Source of the DNA: Stackebrandtia nassauensis DSM 44728 | Lineage (GTDB): Bacteria > Actinomycetota > Actinomycetes > Mycobacteriales > Micromonosporaceae | Direction: 5' to 3' | Length of the DNA: 64,000 bases | NCBI RefSeq assembly: GCF_000024545.1 | Contig: NC_013947.1 | Span: 4,650,001-4,714,000 of the forward strand | In this document: positions 1 to 8,255 of the stretch, piece after piece | Position numbering within the stretch: the first letter of the stretch is position 1 | Layout of the letters: the number at the start of each line of letters is the position of its first letter | The notes under the pieces: model-generated | What the model saw: the letters and a program-made list of their open reading frames with translations, nothing else | What the model was told of the DNA's origin: nothing | The model's database searches: none | Position numbers and translations under genes: made by a program

Positions 1-358
1 CGACCACGTGCCCGTGCGGGACCACCCCACCGCGCCGCATCGCGGCCGGATACCACTCCCCGGCCACGGCCGCGACCCGCTTCACAAACCGATCCGCCAC
101 CGACAGGTCGGTGTCCAGCACGGCGCCCGCGGTCCAGCCGGTGATCTCGTCCGGACGGGCGACCACGACCAGCACCCCGGCCCGCAGCCCCCGCACCCCG
201 CGCCGCATCAACACCCGATCCCCGGGCTCCAGCGCGGGGCTCATGCTGTGCCCCTCCACGGTGACGGCGAACAGATGGCGACGGGCCCACACCGCGCCCG
301 CCCCGACGACACCCGCCGCCGCGATGGCGGCGGCGAGTGTCCAGTGTCGAAGCCGCAT
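1..358 (-). CDS. S26-family signal peptidase-like protein, 3' end outside the window
   Basis: This frame reads from an ATG at 358 off the left edge, so only the first 119 residues are visible. A hydrophobic N-terminal segment (residues 7-23) is followed by VEGHSMSPALEPGD, the serine box of S26 peptidases (catalytic Ser38), and by DRFVKRVAAVAGE, the lysine box (Lys93). This predicts a membrane-anchored Ser/Lys peptidase with its active site outside the membrane. The family includes signal peptidase I and the maturation proteases of nickel superoxide dismutase. The short spacing between the two boxes fits the smaller non-LepB members. The exact role cannot be told without the rest of the gene and its left neighbour. 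Confidence 0.8.
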   Translation of the reverse strand, partial: MRLRHWTLAAAIAAAGVVGAGAVWARRHLFAVTVEGHSMSPALEPGDRVLMRRGVRGLRAGVLVVVARPDEITGWTAGAVLDTDLSVADRFVKRVAAVAGEWYPAAMRRGGVVPHGHVV

Positions 359-804
359 GAGGCCGGATGCTACCGCCCGCCCGGCCACAAACCAGGCCGG
401 GCCGCGGCAACGGTCACCCGCGTCACGGCACTCAGCCGAGCCCGAGCCGTGGCGCGGTCAGCTGCGCCAGCGGCACTCGGCCACCAGCCGCCGCCGGAAC
501 ACGGCCGCCGTCACGGCGCTCGGCAGCGCTGCTCGGACGCCAGCCGCCGACGGCCCCGGCCCGCGTCAGCCAGGCCAGCGGCGGCTCAGCGCTCGGCCAA
601 ACGCCCCACGGCACGAGCCGCAGCGCGGCCAGCCGCGCTAGCGGCGGCCGTCGCCCCGGCCCGGGCCAGCGTTAGCTCAGCAGCCAGACGCCGCGCGCCC
701 GGTCGGCCATTGCAGCGGCGCTCAGCAGCCAGCCGTCGGCGGCCCCGGCCTACGCCAGCCGGGCCAGCGGCGGCCCAGCAACCGGTCGGCTGCACCGCTG
801 CTGC
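359..804. repeat. Gene-free GC-rich stretch with diverged direct repeats
   Basis: I find no convincing gene in these 446 bases between the peptidase start and the sulfur-carrier stop. The stretch is built from degenerate GCCAGCGGCGGC/CAGCCGCCG-like words. The clearest pair is 541-590 and 730-779: 50 nt each, offset 189, 43 identical positions. Open frames crossing it give low-complexity Arg/Ala/Pro peptides on all strands, as expected for repeats rather than coding sequence. Confidence 0.6.
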
Positions 805-1089
805 TCAGCCTCCCGCTACGGAGGGGAGGATGCGGACCTCGGTGCCGTCGGGGACCTTGGTGTCCACACCCGACAGGGTGCGGCACTCGTCGTCGCCGAT
901 GAACACGTTGACGTAGCGCCGCACCTGGCCGCGCTCGTCGCGGACCCGGCGGCCCAGGCGCGGGTGGCGGCTGGCCACCGTGTCCAGGACCGCCCCGAGG
1001 GTGGCGTTCGCGTCGACCTCGACGTCGAGGCTCTTGGCCCCCTCGGCCTCGTTGCGCAGCGCTCCGGGGATGTAAACCGTCACGGCCAT
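805..1089 (-). CDS. cysO: MoaD/ThiS-family sulfur carrier, CysO-like
   Basis: This 94-residue protein has a beta-grasp, ubiquitin-like fold signature and ends in ILPSVAGG. The C-terminal Gly-Gly is the site of adenylation and thiocarboxylate formation. N-terminus (TVYIPGALRN), length and the AVAGG-like tail resemble mycobacterial CysO, which delivers sulfur for cysteine synthesis through CysM. No cysM or Mec+ peptidase gene lies next to it here. Its partner is the Asp-box propeller gene 6 nt upstream, with which it forms an operon. The family is clear; the cysteine-pathway role is inferred from similarity to CysO, and a MoaD role in molybdopterin synthesis is less likely from the tail. Confidence 0.82.
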   Translation of the reverse strand: MAVTVYIPGALRNEAEGAKSLDVEVDANATLGAVLDTVASRHPRLGRRVRDERGQVRRYVNVFIGDDECRTLSGVDTKVPDGTEVRILPSVAGG

Positions 1090-1095
1090 GGCGGT

Positions 1096-2196
1096 TCACA
1101 TCCGGGCGGCGCGCACGCACAGCACGTCCGGCAGGTGCGAGGCGGCCTGGACCCAGTTCTCGGAGTCCTCCGTGGAGACGAAGACGTCGCCGCAGCGGGT
1201 GCCGAAGTAGTAGCCGGGCACCTCGGCGGCGTCGGTGGCCGCCGCGTCGCGCAGCACGATGCCGAAGTACGGCTCGGTGGGCAGCCCCTGGCTGACCTCG
1301 CGCCAGGTCGAGCCCCCGTCGTCGCTGCGGTGCACCTGGAGCCGGTTGTCCGGCAGGAACCGGTTGGCGTCGGCGTGCACCGGGAAGCTCAGCACCGAGT
1401 CGGTGCGGTGCGGGTGGGCGACCATCGCGAAGCCGAAGTCGCACGGCAGCCCCTCCGCGATGGAGTTCCACTTGTGGCCGCCGTCGTCACTGCGGTAGAC
1501 CCCGCCGTGGTTCTGCAGGTAGAACCGGGACGGGTCGCCCGCGGCGCGCACCGCCTTGTGGACGCACTGCCCGAACTCCGGGTACGGCTCCGGGAAGAAG
1601 TCGGCGCGGATGCCCTGGCAGGTCGGGTTCCAGGACGCGCCGCCGTCCTCGGTCTGGTAGAAGCCGCCGGTGGACATCGCCACCGACATCTTCGCCGGGT
1701 CGGTCGGGTGCGGCATGATCGTGTGGATCGCCGCGCCGCCGAAGCCCGGGAACCATTCGGTCCGGTGTGGATGGTCCCACAGTCCCCGGTTGAGCTCGAA
1801 GGTCACGCCACCGTCGGTGGACTTGAACAGGCTGTGCGGTTCCCCCGAGGCGAACACGACGTCGGGTTCGGGCCCGAACCCGAACTGCCAGGCCCGCGCG
1901 AAGGCGGTGTCGGTGTCCTCCGGCAACGCGATCGGCGGCGCGTCGGCCGGTTCGCTCCAGGTCGCCCCGGCGTCGTCGGAATGCCAGACGCTGGGACCGA
2001 AATGCGAGCTGTCGGCGCCCACGAACAGGCGCGGGGTGTCGCGACGGGTGTCGATGCCGATGGCGTAGACCCCGGTCTGCACCGTGCTGGCGTCCCCACC
2101 CAGCCGGTGCGGCCCCGTGACGTCCCAGTTGACCCGGTCGTCGCTGGTCGCGGTGAACAGCCCTTTCTTGGTACCGATGGCCATGAGGTAACTCAT
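1096..2196 (-). CDS. Asp-box (BNR) beta-propeller protein, sialidase-like fold
   Basis: The 366-residue product has at least six Asp-box repeats of the S-x-D-x-G-x-x-W type: SDDAGATW (about 73), STDGGVTF (126), TEDGGASW (180), SDDGGHKW (236), SDDGGSTW (291) and a weaker STEDSENW (341). They mark blades of a six- or seven-bladed propeller. No signal peptide is visible, so it is probably cytoplasmic. The arginine triad of true sialidases is not evident, so calling it a sialidase would overstate the case. The start is supported by GAGGAAG before the ATG. It is first in an operon with the CysO-like gene. Confidence 0.85.
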   Translation of the reverse strand: MSYLMAIGTKKGLFTATSDDRVNWDVTGPHRLGGDASTVQTGVYAIGIDTRRDTPRLFVGADSSHFGPSVWHSDDAGATWSEPADAPPIALPEDTDTAFARAWQFGFGPEPDVVFASGEPHSLFKSTDGGVTFELNRGLWDHPHRTEWFPGFGGAAIHTIMPHPTDPAKMSVAMSTGGFYQTEDGGASWNPTCQGIRADFFPEPYPEFGQCVHKAVRAAGDPSRFYLQNHGGVYRSDDGGHKWNSIAEGLPCDFGFAMVAHPHRTDSVLSFPVHADANRFLPDNRLQVHRSDDGGSTWREVSQGLPTEPYFGIVLRDAAATDAAEVPGYYFGTRCGDVFVSTEDSENWVQAASHLPDVLCVRAARM

Positions 2197-2335
2197 GGTT
2201 TCTTCCTCTCGTCGAGGTTGGAGATGTCCATCACAGCATCCCCTGACGGTACGACATTAGAACCATTTCTTCCTGAGTTCGAACGTCCTTTGGGCCAGCG
2301 ACGCCCGGCCGAGCGGTTATGACAGCATTCAGGTC

Positions 2336-2824
2336 ATGACCGTCATCAACGCCAAACCCACCCGCCTGCGGTTTCGACGCAGTGGCGCGGTGTGGATCGG
2401 CGCGGTCGTGATGCTGGTGTTCGTCTTCCCGTTCTCCGGTTCGGTGTTCGCCGAACTCGACGGCATGGCCCGGATCCTGCTGGCCCCGGTCGCGGTGGTC
2501 GCGGTGCTGGTCCCGCTGCTGATCGCGTTGTGGTCCCTGCGCTCGGGCGTCGACATCACCGCCGAGGGCCTCACCGTCAAGGCGCTGGTGGGCTCGCGCA
2601 GCTACCGCTGGTCGGCGATCGACGGTTTCGACCTGCGCGGCCGCACCGTCTACGCGCTGCTGACCGACGAGCGGCGCGTCCCGCTCCCGGCGGTGCGCGC
2701 CACCGACATCCCCCGGCTCATCGTGGCCAGCGGCGGCGAACTCGTCGAGACCGACGACGCCGACGAACCGGACGACGAGGCCGAACCACCAGCCGAGGCC
2801 GTCAGCCGCGACGAGGCTCAGTAA
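2336..2824 (+). CDS. PH-domain membrane protein (CFP-6/low-molecular-weight antigen type)
   Basis: The 162-residue protein has two hydrophobic helices near the N-terminus (about 19-38 and 44-66). They are followed by a bacterial PH-like domain (GVDITAEGLTVKALVGSRSYRWSAIDGF...) and an acidic tail rich in Asp and Glu. This is the layout of the small actinobacterial PH-domain proteins. Function is unknown; the PH part should face the cytoplasm. Its stop overlaps the stop of the convergent dehydrogenase gene by 7 bases. Confidence 0.75.
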   Translation: MTVINAKPTRLRFRRSGAVWIGAVVMLVFVFPFSGSVFAELDGMARILLAPVAVVAVLVPLLIALWSLRSGVDITAEGLTVKALVGSRSYRWSAIDGFDLRGRTVYALLTDERRVPLPAVRATDIPRLIVASGGELVETDDADEPDDEAEPPAEAVSRDEAQ

Positions 2825-3735
2825 CCCTCGCTGACGACGTTGTCGAGCCCCTCCCCCGCCGCGTAGCGGCGCAGCTGCCGCCCCACCAGGGCGTAACCCT
2901 TGTCGAGGAACCCGGGCACCGCCGCCGCGCCGCCGACGTGCGGCGTGATGAGCACGTTCTCCAAAGTCCACAAAGGGTGGTCCTCGGGCAGTGGCTCCGG
3001 GTCGGTGACGTCCAGCGCGGCCCGCAGCCTGCCGCCGCGCACCTCCTCGGTGAGCGCGGCGGTGTCCACGACCGGGCCGCGGGCGGCGTTGACCAGCATC
3101 GCGCCGTCGGGCATCGCCGCCAGGAACGTCGCGTCCACCATGCCCCGAGTGGCCTCGGTCAGCGGGACGATCAGCACCACGATGTCGGCGTCCGGCAGCA
3201 GTTGTGGCAGTTCGGCCACGGCGTGCACCCCGGTCCGGGCCCGCCGCGCCACCATGACCGGCCGCGCGCCGAACGCTTCGACCCTGGTCGCGATCGCGGC
3301 GCCGATGTCCCCGGCGCCCACGATCAGCACCCGTTTGCCCTCGAGGGTGTCGGTGGGCACCGGTTGCCACAGTCGTCGGGACTGGTTGCGGGCGTAGCGG
3401 TCGAAGCCGCGCAGCGAGGCCAGCATCGCCGACACCGCCCACTCCGAGGTGGCCGCGGTGTGCACGCCCATCGCGTCGCACAGCGTCACCGATTCGCCGA
3501 CCCCGGCGATCCAGGCGTCCGCGCCCGCCGACAGCAGCTGGATCACCTTCAGGCCCGGCATCAGGTCGAGGCGGGCGCTGGACACCCGTTTGGACATGAA
3601 CGGCGGCACCCAGAACTCCACGTCCGACGGCGAGGACGGGAAGTCGCCGTCGCCGTCGTAGACCTCCAGCTCAACGCCGTCGGGGATCGGTTCCATGGCG
3701 GCGCGACCGTGTTCGTGCGGGATCCAGACCTTCAT
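2818..3735 (-). CDS. D-isomer-specific 2-hydroxyacid dehydrogenase
   Basis: This is a 305-residue NAD(P)-dependent dehydrogenase. The Rossmann motif IVGAGDIGAAIA is visible, followed by the catalytic set of the family: Arg in NAARGPVVDT, Glu in DPEPLPEDHPLW and His in TPHVGG. The ATG at 3735 gives the usual N-terminus (MKVWIPHEHG); the frame stays open upstream but that extension is Arg-rich and non-homologous. Substrate cannot be read from the sequence; glyoxylate/hydroxypyruvate-type or phosphoglycerate-like substrates are common in this group. It lacks the ACT domain of SerA. Confidence 0.88.
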   Translation of the reverse strand: MKVWIPHEHGRAAMEPIPDGVELEVYDGDGDFPSSPSDVEFWVPPFMSKRVSSARLDLMPGLKVIQLLSAGADAWIAGVGESVTLCDAMGVHTAATSEWAVSAMLASLRGFDRYARNQSRRLWQPVPTDTLEGKRVLIVGAGDIGAAIATRVEAFGARPVMVARRARTGVHAVAELPQLLPDADIVVLIVPLTEATRGMVDATFLAAMPDGAMLVNAARGPVVDTAALTEEVRGGRLRAALDVTDPEPLPEDHPLWTLENVLITPHVGGAAAVPGFLDKGYALVGRQLRRYAAGEGLDNVVSEGY

Positions 3736-3812
3736 GCCGGACGAGGTTAGTCGGCGGCCACCCGCCCGCACGGGCCCGATCGGCCGCCAGGCTCGGCGGT
3801 TACCCTGGCCGG

Positions 3813-4958
3813 GTGACTTCTCGTGGCATCCGCGCGCTCGCCGCCGGGCTCGTCGTCCTGTTCGGCGCGACGGCCTGCTCCTTCGGTGATCCCCCACCGG
3901 ACGAGACCGGGGAACCGCCGGAGCTGGCCTCGCCGTCGGAGTCCGGGGAGAAACCCGACGCCTCGGTGATGTCGGAGGTGATCGCCGACAAGCTGGAAGT
4001 GCCGTGGGGCATGACCTTCCTGCCGGACAAGTCGGCGCTGATCACCGAACGCGACTCCGGCCGGATCCTGTCCATCAAGCCGCCCGAGAAGAAGGACGGC
4101 AAGCACGCCGTCGACGAGGTGCAGACCCTCGACCAGATCGACGCCAGCGGGCAGGGCGGGCTGCTGGGCATCGCCGCGTCCCCGGACTACAAGAAGGACG
4201 AGACGGTCTTCGTCTACTACTCCACGGCGAAGGACAACCGGATCGCGAAGCTCAAACCCGGCGGCGAACCGGATCCGATCGTGACCGGCATTCCCCGGGG
4301 CGACAAGTACAACGGCGGCCAGCTGGCCTTCGGTCCCGACGGGTACCTGTACGCCAGCACCGGCGACGCCGACAAGCCGAAGTCCGCGCAGGACAAGGAC
4401 TCGCTGGCCGGGAAGATCCTGCGGATGAACGCCAAGGGCAAGGCCCCCAAGGACAATCCCTTCGGTTCCTCGCTGGTGTACGCCTACGGATTCCACAACT
4501 CCGAGGGCCTGACCTGGAACTCCGGCGAGCAGCTGTTCGCCACCGACATGGGCGACAACAAGGCCGACGAGATCAACAAGATCAAGGCCGGGGACAACTA
4601 CGGCTGGCCCAAGGCCGAGGGCAAGACCTCCGACGACTCCTACGTCAGCCCGGTCGCGACCTGGAAACCGGCCGAGGCGACCTGCTCGGGGGCGTCGTTC
4701 GCCGACAAGGTGCTGCTCACCGCGTGCCTGCGCGGCCAGAGACTGTGGACAGTGGAGTTCACCGAGAAGGGTACCGTTGTTGGCAAGCCGACCGAGTCGC
4801 TGTCCGGCGAGTTGGGTCGCTTGCGGGCGGTGGCCCCGGCGCCCGATGGTAGCTTGTGGATCAGTACGTCCAACAGGGACGATGAAGGCGAACCACGCGA
4901 CGGCGACGACAAGATCGTCCGGATCATCGCGGGCGGATCGGCGGAAGGGATGACCTAG
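3813..4958 (+). CDS. PQQ-type glucose/sorbosone dehydrogenase lipoprotein
   Basis: The 381-residue protein begins at a GTG and has a lipoprotein signal peptide with lipobox GATAC (lipidated Cys22). A Pro/Glu-rich spacer leads into a six-bladed GSDH-type propeller: LEVPWGMTFLPD, GQGGLLGIAASPDY, YNGGQLAFGPDGYLY, GDNYGWPKAEG. Proteins of this family use soluble PQQ to oxidise sugars, although many actinobacterial members have no tested substrate. It would sit on the outer face of the membrane. A secreted paralogue lies at 12934-13965. A metallophosphoesterase gene follows 130 nt downstream. Confidence 0.85.
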   Translation: MTSRGIRALAAGLVVLFGATACSFGDPPPDETGEPPELASPSESGEKPDASVMSEVIADKLEVPWGMTFLPDKSALITERDSGRILSIKPPEKKDGKHAVDEVQTLDQIDASGQGGLLGIAASPDYKKDETVFVYYSTAKDNRIAKLKPGGEPDPIVTGIPRGDKYNGGQLAFGPDGYLYASTGDADKPKSAQDKDSLAGKILRMNAKGKAPKDNPFGSSLVYAYGFHNSEGLTWNSGEQLFATDMGDNKADEINKIKAGDNYGWPKAEGKTSDDSYVSPVATWKPAEATCSGASFADKVLLTACLRGQRLWTVEFTEKGTVVGKPTESLSGELGRLRAVAPAPDGSLWISTSNRDDEGEPRDGDDKIVRIIAGGSAEGMT

Positions 4959-5086
4959 GCATCGACACCCGGTTTGAGGCGATACGCGACTCGGCGGCGA
5001 CATGGCTCCGGCGAGTCGGACGGTGGTGTTTCACCGCTGGTCGTCGCTGCTGGGGCCTGGGCAGACGGTTCACGCGCAACACCTCG

Positions 5087-6556
5087 GTGCGCCGCACCGG
5101 CAAGGCGATCGTCTTCACGGCCATCGCGCTGTTCGCGGCCGGGCTGGGGGTGCGGTTCCTGGGGACCGCGACGGCCGACATCGGGCCGTTCCACACCACC
5201 ATGTCGATGGAACCGGCCACCGACGGCGAGTCCGAAGTGGAACTGCCGCCGCTGGGTTCGCTGATCTTCAACAGTCACAGCGGCCCGATCAAGATGACGG
5301 TGCGCATCGACTCGCTGGACGAGTTCCGCACCGAACGGCTCATCGACAATCCCAAGGAAATCCGGATGGTGGGCCAGGAGGTCCCCGCCGACGTGCGGGC
5401 GGGCTTCACCAACGCCGGACTGTCGGGCCTGGGCGGCGCCACGCTGGCCGGGCTGATCCTGGGCGGCCTGGCGTTTCGGACGATGCGGCGCGCGGCCATC
5501 TGCGGTTCGCTGTCGCTGGTGCTGACCGCCACCGCGCTGGGGATATCGGCCGGGTCGATGCGCCCCGAATCGGTGGCCGAACCGCGCTACGAGGGGCTGC
5601 TGGTCAACGCCCCGGCCTTCGTCGGCGGTGCCCAGCAGGTGGCCGACAGCTACGAGAAGTACCGCTCCCAGCTGGAGGGCATGATCGTCAACCTGTCGCA
5701 GTTCTACACGCTGGGCCGCACGCTGCCGTCCTTCGTGGAGGACAAGGACACGATCCGGGTGCTGCACGTGTCCGACCTGCACCTCAACCCCTCGGCGTGG
5801 AACGTCATCGACTCGGTGGCCAAACAGTTCTCGGCCAACGCGGTCCTGGACACCGGCGACATCACCGACTGGGGTTCCACCCAGGAGGCGGCGGTGTACA
5901 CCAAGGGCATCAAGCGTCTCGACACCCCGTACGTCTACATCAGAGGCAACCACGACTCGACGAAGGTCACCAAGGAGGTGGCCAAGCAGAAGAACGCGAC
6001 CGTCGTGGACGACGAGGTCGTCGAGATCGCGGGGCTGCGGATCGCCGGGATCGGCGACCCCCGCTATGCCCCCGACGCCACCAGCGCGCCCAGCGACATC
6101 CGGGAGGAGCAGGTGCTGCTGGACTCCGGCAACGACCTGCGCGACACCATCGCCGAGTCCGGCGGCGCCGACCTGGCGATGGTGCACGACCCGGTGTGCG
6201 CCGGTCCGCTGGCCGAGGAGGTGCCGGTGGTGCTGGCCGGGCACAAGCACCAGCGGCTGGTGTCGAAACTGGACGACGACACGGTGCAGATGGTGCAGGG
6301 TTCGACCGGCGGCGCCGGACTGTCGGGCATCGACAAGGACAACCCGCACCCGCTGACGCTGTCGGTGCTGTACTTCGACAAGTCCGACGCCCGGTTGAAG
6401 GCCGTGGACGACATCGCGGTGGGCGGCACCGGCGAGACCCAGGTGTCGTTGCAGCGGCGCATCTTCTCCAAGGGGATGCCCGACGACAACACCGACCTGG
6501 TGCCCAATCCCGACGAGGTCGAGGACGGCGCCTCCGGCGACCCCGAGGGTGACTAG
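5087..6556 (+). CDS. Membrane-anchored metallophosphoesterase
   Basis: The calcineurin-like metal-binding motifs are all present: HVSDLHLNP, DTGDITDWGS, RGNHDS and LAGHKHQR. Two hydrophobic segments (about 8-22 and 117-155) precede the catalytic domain, which probably lies outside the cell. The GTG at 5087 is the first start in frame, but the frame is open further upstream with a basic, Trp-containing peptide, so the true start may lie inside the end of the preceding gene. The C-terminal tail is acidic and disordered. Substrate is unknown. The stop overlaps the convergent hydrolase stop by 4 bases. Confidence 0.85.
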   Translation: MRRTGKAIVFTAIALFAAGLGVRFLGTATADIGPFHTTMSMEPATDGESEVELPPLGSLIFNSHSGPIKMTVRIDSLDEFRTERLIDNPKEIRMVGQEVPADVRAGFTNAGLSGLGGATLAGLILGGLAFRTMRRAAICGSLSLVLTATALGISAGSMRPESVAEPRYEGLLVNAPAFVGGAQQVADSYEKYRSQLEGMIVNLSQFYTLGRTLPSFVEDKDTIRVLHVSDLHLNPSAWNVIDSVAKQFSANAVLDTGDITDWGSTQEAAVYTKGIKRLDTPYVYIRGNHDSTKVTKEVAKQKNATVVDDEVVEIAGLRIAGIGDPRYAPDATSAPSDIREEQVLLDSGNDLRDTIAESGGADLAMVHDPVCAGPLAEEVPVVLAGHKHQRLVSKLDDDTVQMVQGSTGGAGLSGIDKDNPHPLTLSVLYFDKSDARLKAVDDIAVGGTGETQVSLQRRIFSKGMPDDNTDLVPNPDEVEDGASGDPEGD

Positions 6557-7350
6557 AGCACCCGGTCGATGAAAGCGGTGACGTCGCCGAGGACCTCGTC
6601 CTTGTTGGTCTCGTTGAAGACCTCGTGCCGGGCCTCGCCGTAGACGCGTTCGGTGAAGTTCTCGCCCCGGATCGTCTCCACGCCCGCGCGACTGGGTTCC
6701 AGCGGCACCAGTTCGTCGGCGGCGCCGTGCACCCACAGCGTCGGCAGCGACCCCAGTTTCGGACCGGCGTTGATGGCCTTGAGGCACCGGTCCAGGGCGG
6801 CGATGAGTTCGCGTTTGAAGGGGCCGTGCCACACCAGCGGGTCCTCGGCGTAGATCCGGCCGATCTCGGGGTCGCGCGACAGCGTGGCCACGTTGATGGG
6901 CACGAACGGGATCTCGGGCATCTCCAACATGGACGTCACCTGTTCCCAGCTGCCGATGACCGGCCCCGACAGCACCAGCGCCGCCAGCTCGGCGCCGTGG
7001 TGCTGCGCGTAGCGGGCCGCGATCATGCCGCCCATCGAGTGTCCGATGAGTACCAGCGGCAGGCCGGGGCGATCGGCGCGGGCGCGTTGAACGACGTGGT
7101 GGACGTCGGCGACCACGGCCTCGTAGTCGTCGATGAGGACGCGTTCGCCCTCGGATTTGCCGTGCCCCATGTGGTCGAGGCCGTACACGGTGGCACCGTG
7201 CCGGTTGAGGGTCGCCGCGACGTACTCGTAACGTCCGATGTGCTCTCCGTAGCCGTGGACCAGCACCGCCAGGTAGCGGGGTGCCTCGACCGGCCAGGTG
7301 CGGGCCGTGATCTTTCCGGTACTGCCGTCGAATTCCCATTCCGTCGTCAT
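6553..7350 (-). CDS. Alpha/beta hydrolase, monoacylglycerol-lipase type
   Basis: The 265-residue enzyme shows the oxyanion-loop motif VHGYGEHIGRYE, the lid-proximal DHMGHGKSEG, the nucleophile elbow GHSMGG, an Asp in GAADELVP and a His in EARHEVFNE, completing the triad. HGxGEHxGRY and DxxGHGxS are typical of the monoacylglycerol lipase/lysophospholipase group (Hydrolase_4). No signal peptide is seen. It is divergent from the DUF3097 gene, with a 45-nt region between the two starts. Confidence 0.87.
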   Translation of the reverse strand: MTTEWEFDGSTGKITARTWPVEAPRYLAVLVHGYGEHIGRYEYVAATLNRHGATVYGLDHMGHGKSEGERVLIDDYEAVVADVHHVVQRARADRPGLPLVLIGHSMGGMIAARYAQHHGAELAALVLSGPVIGSWEQVTSMLEMPEIPFVPINVATLSRDPEIGRIYAEDPLVWHGPFKRELIAALDRCLKAINAGPKLGSLPTLWVHGAADELVPLEPSRAGVETIRGENFTERVYGEARHEVFNETNKDEVLGDVTAFIDRVL

Positions 7351-7395
7351 CCGAGGCAGTCTAGTGGCGCTTGGACCGCCTGAGAGACTGTCGGG

Positions 7396-8211
7396 ATGCG
7401 ATACGGCGACAACGTCCTGTCTGGAGACTGGCGGCACCCCAAGAAGGGGACGGTGCCGCGGATCGAGGCCGTGCCGGGCCTGGTGGCGGAGGACCCGGCC
7501 TCGGGTTTCTGCGGCGCGGTGGTGGCGTGCGGCAAGACCTCGGTGACCCTTGAGGACCGCAACGGCAAGCACCGCGAGTTCCGGCTCGACCCGGCCGGGT
7601 TCCTCATCGACGGCAAGCCGGTGACGCTGGTGCGCCCGGCGCCCGGAGCGGCGGGGCCCCGGCGCAGCGCCTCGGGTTCCACCCGGGTGGAGGGCCTGCG
7701 CGCCAAGGTCGCCAAACAGAGCCGCATCTACGTCGAGGGCGTCCACGACGCGGCCCTGGTGGAACGGATCTGGGGCCACGACCTGCGGGTCGAGGGCGTC
7801 GTGGTGGAGTACCTGGAGGGCGTCGACGACCTGCCCGCCATCGTGGCGGAGTTCGGCCCCGAACCGGGGCGGCGGCTAGGGGTGCTGGTCGACCATCTGG
7901 TCGCCGGTTCCAAGGAGTCCCGCATCGCCGAACAGATCACCTCGCCGCACGTTCTCGTCGTCGGGCACCCGTTCGTGGACATCTGGCAGGCGGTAAAACC
8001 GGCCCGGCTGGGGTTCGAGGCCTGGCCGGACGTGCCGCGCGGGGTGCCGTGGAAGGAGGGCGTGATCGCCGCGCTGGGCTGGCGGCTGTCGCCGCCGGAA
8101 GCGTGGCGGCGGATCCTCGGCGCGGTCGACAGTTACGCCGACCTGGAACCGGAGCTGCTGGGCCGGGTGGAGGAGCTCATCGACTTCGTCACCGAACCCG
8201 GGACCGACTGA
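7396..8211 (+). CDS. DUF3097-family protein with Toprim-like core
   Basis: This 271-residue cytoplasmic protein belongs to the actinobacterial DUF3097 family. The N-terminal ~80 residues look like a small beta domain (VTLEDRNGKHREFRLDPAGF). The central IYVEGVHDAALVERIWG and GVLVDHLVAGSKESRIA resemble the Glu and Asp motifs of Toprim folds, suggesting nucleic-acid or nucleotide phosphoryl chemistry. The C-terminal third carries Trp-rich helices. Biochemical role is not known to me. Confidence 0.8.
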   Translation: MRYGDNVLSGDWRHPKKGTVPRIEAVPGLVAEDPASGFCGAVVACGKTSVTLEDRNGKHREFRLDPAGFLIDGKPVTLVRPAPGAAGPRRSASGSTRVEGLRAKVAKQSRIYVEGVHDAALVERIWGHDLRVEGVVVEYLEGVDDLPAIVAEFGPEPGRRLGVLVDHLVAGSKESRIAEQITSPHVLVVGHPFVDIWQAVKPARLGFEAWPDVPRGVPWKEGVIAALGWRLSPPEAWRRILGAVDSYADLEPELLGRVEELIDFVTEPGTD

Positions 8212-8255
8212 GCCTCAACGCAACCGGCCTGGAGCGTCGCCGCGACGGCTGTCGG

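Noticed and set aside
8-916. Plus-strand open frames at the left edge
   Set aside because: They are Arg/Pro/Ala-rich and antisense to an S26 peptidase with both catalytic boxes; the repeat-rich gap explains the rest.
1096-2196. Calling the Asp-box protein a true sialidase
   Set aside because: Asp-boxes are present, but no signal peptide and no convincing arginine triad or FRIP motif.
4955-7339. A 794-codon minus-strand open frame
   Set aside because: It covers the metallophosphoesterase and the hydrolase in a wrong frame; the peptide is Arg/Gly/His-rich with no domain.
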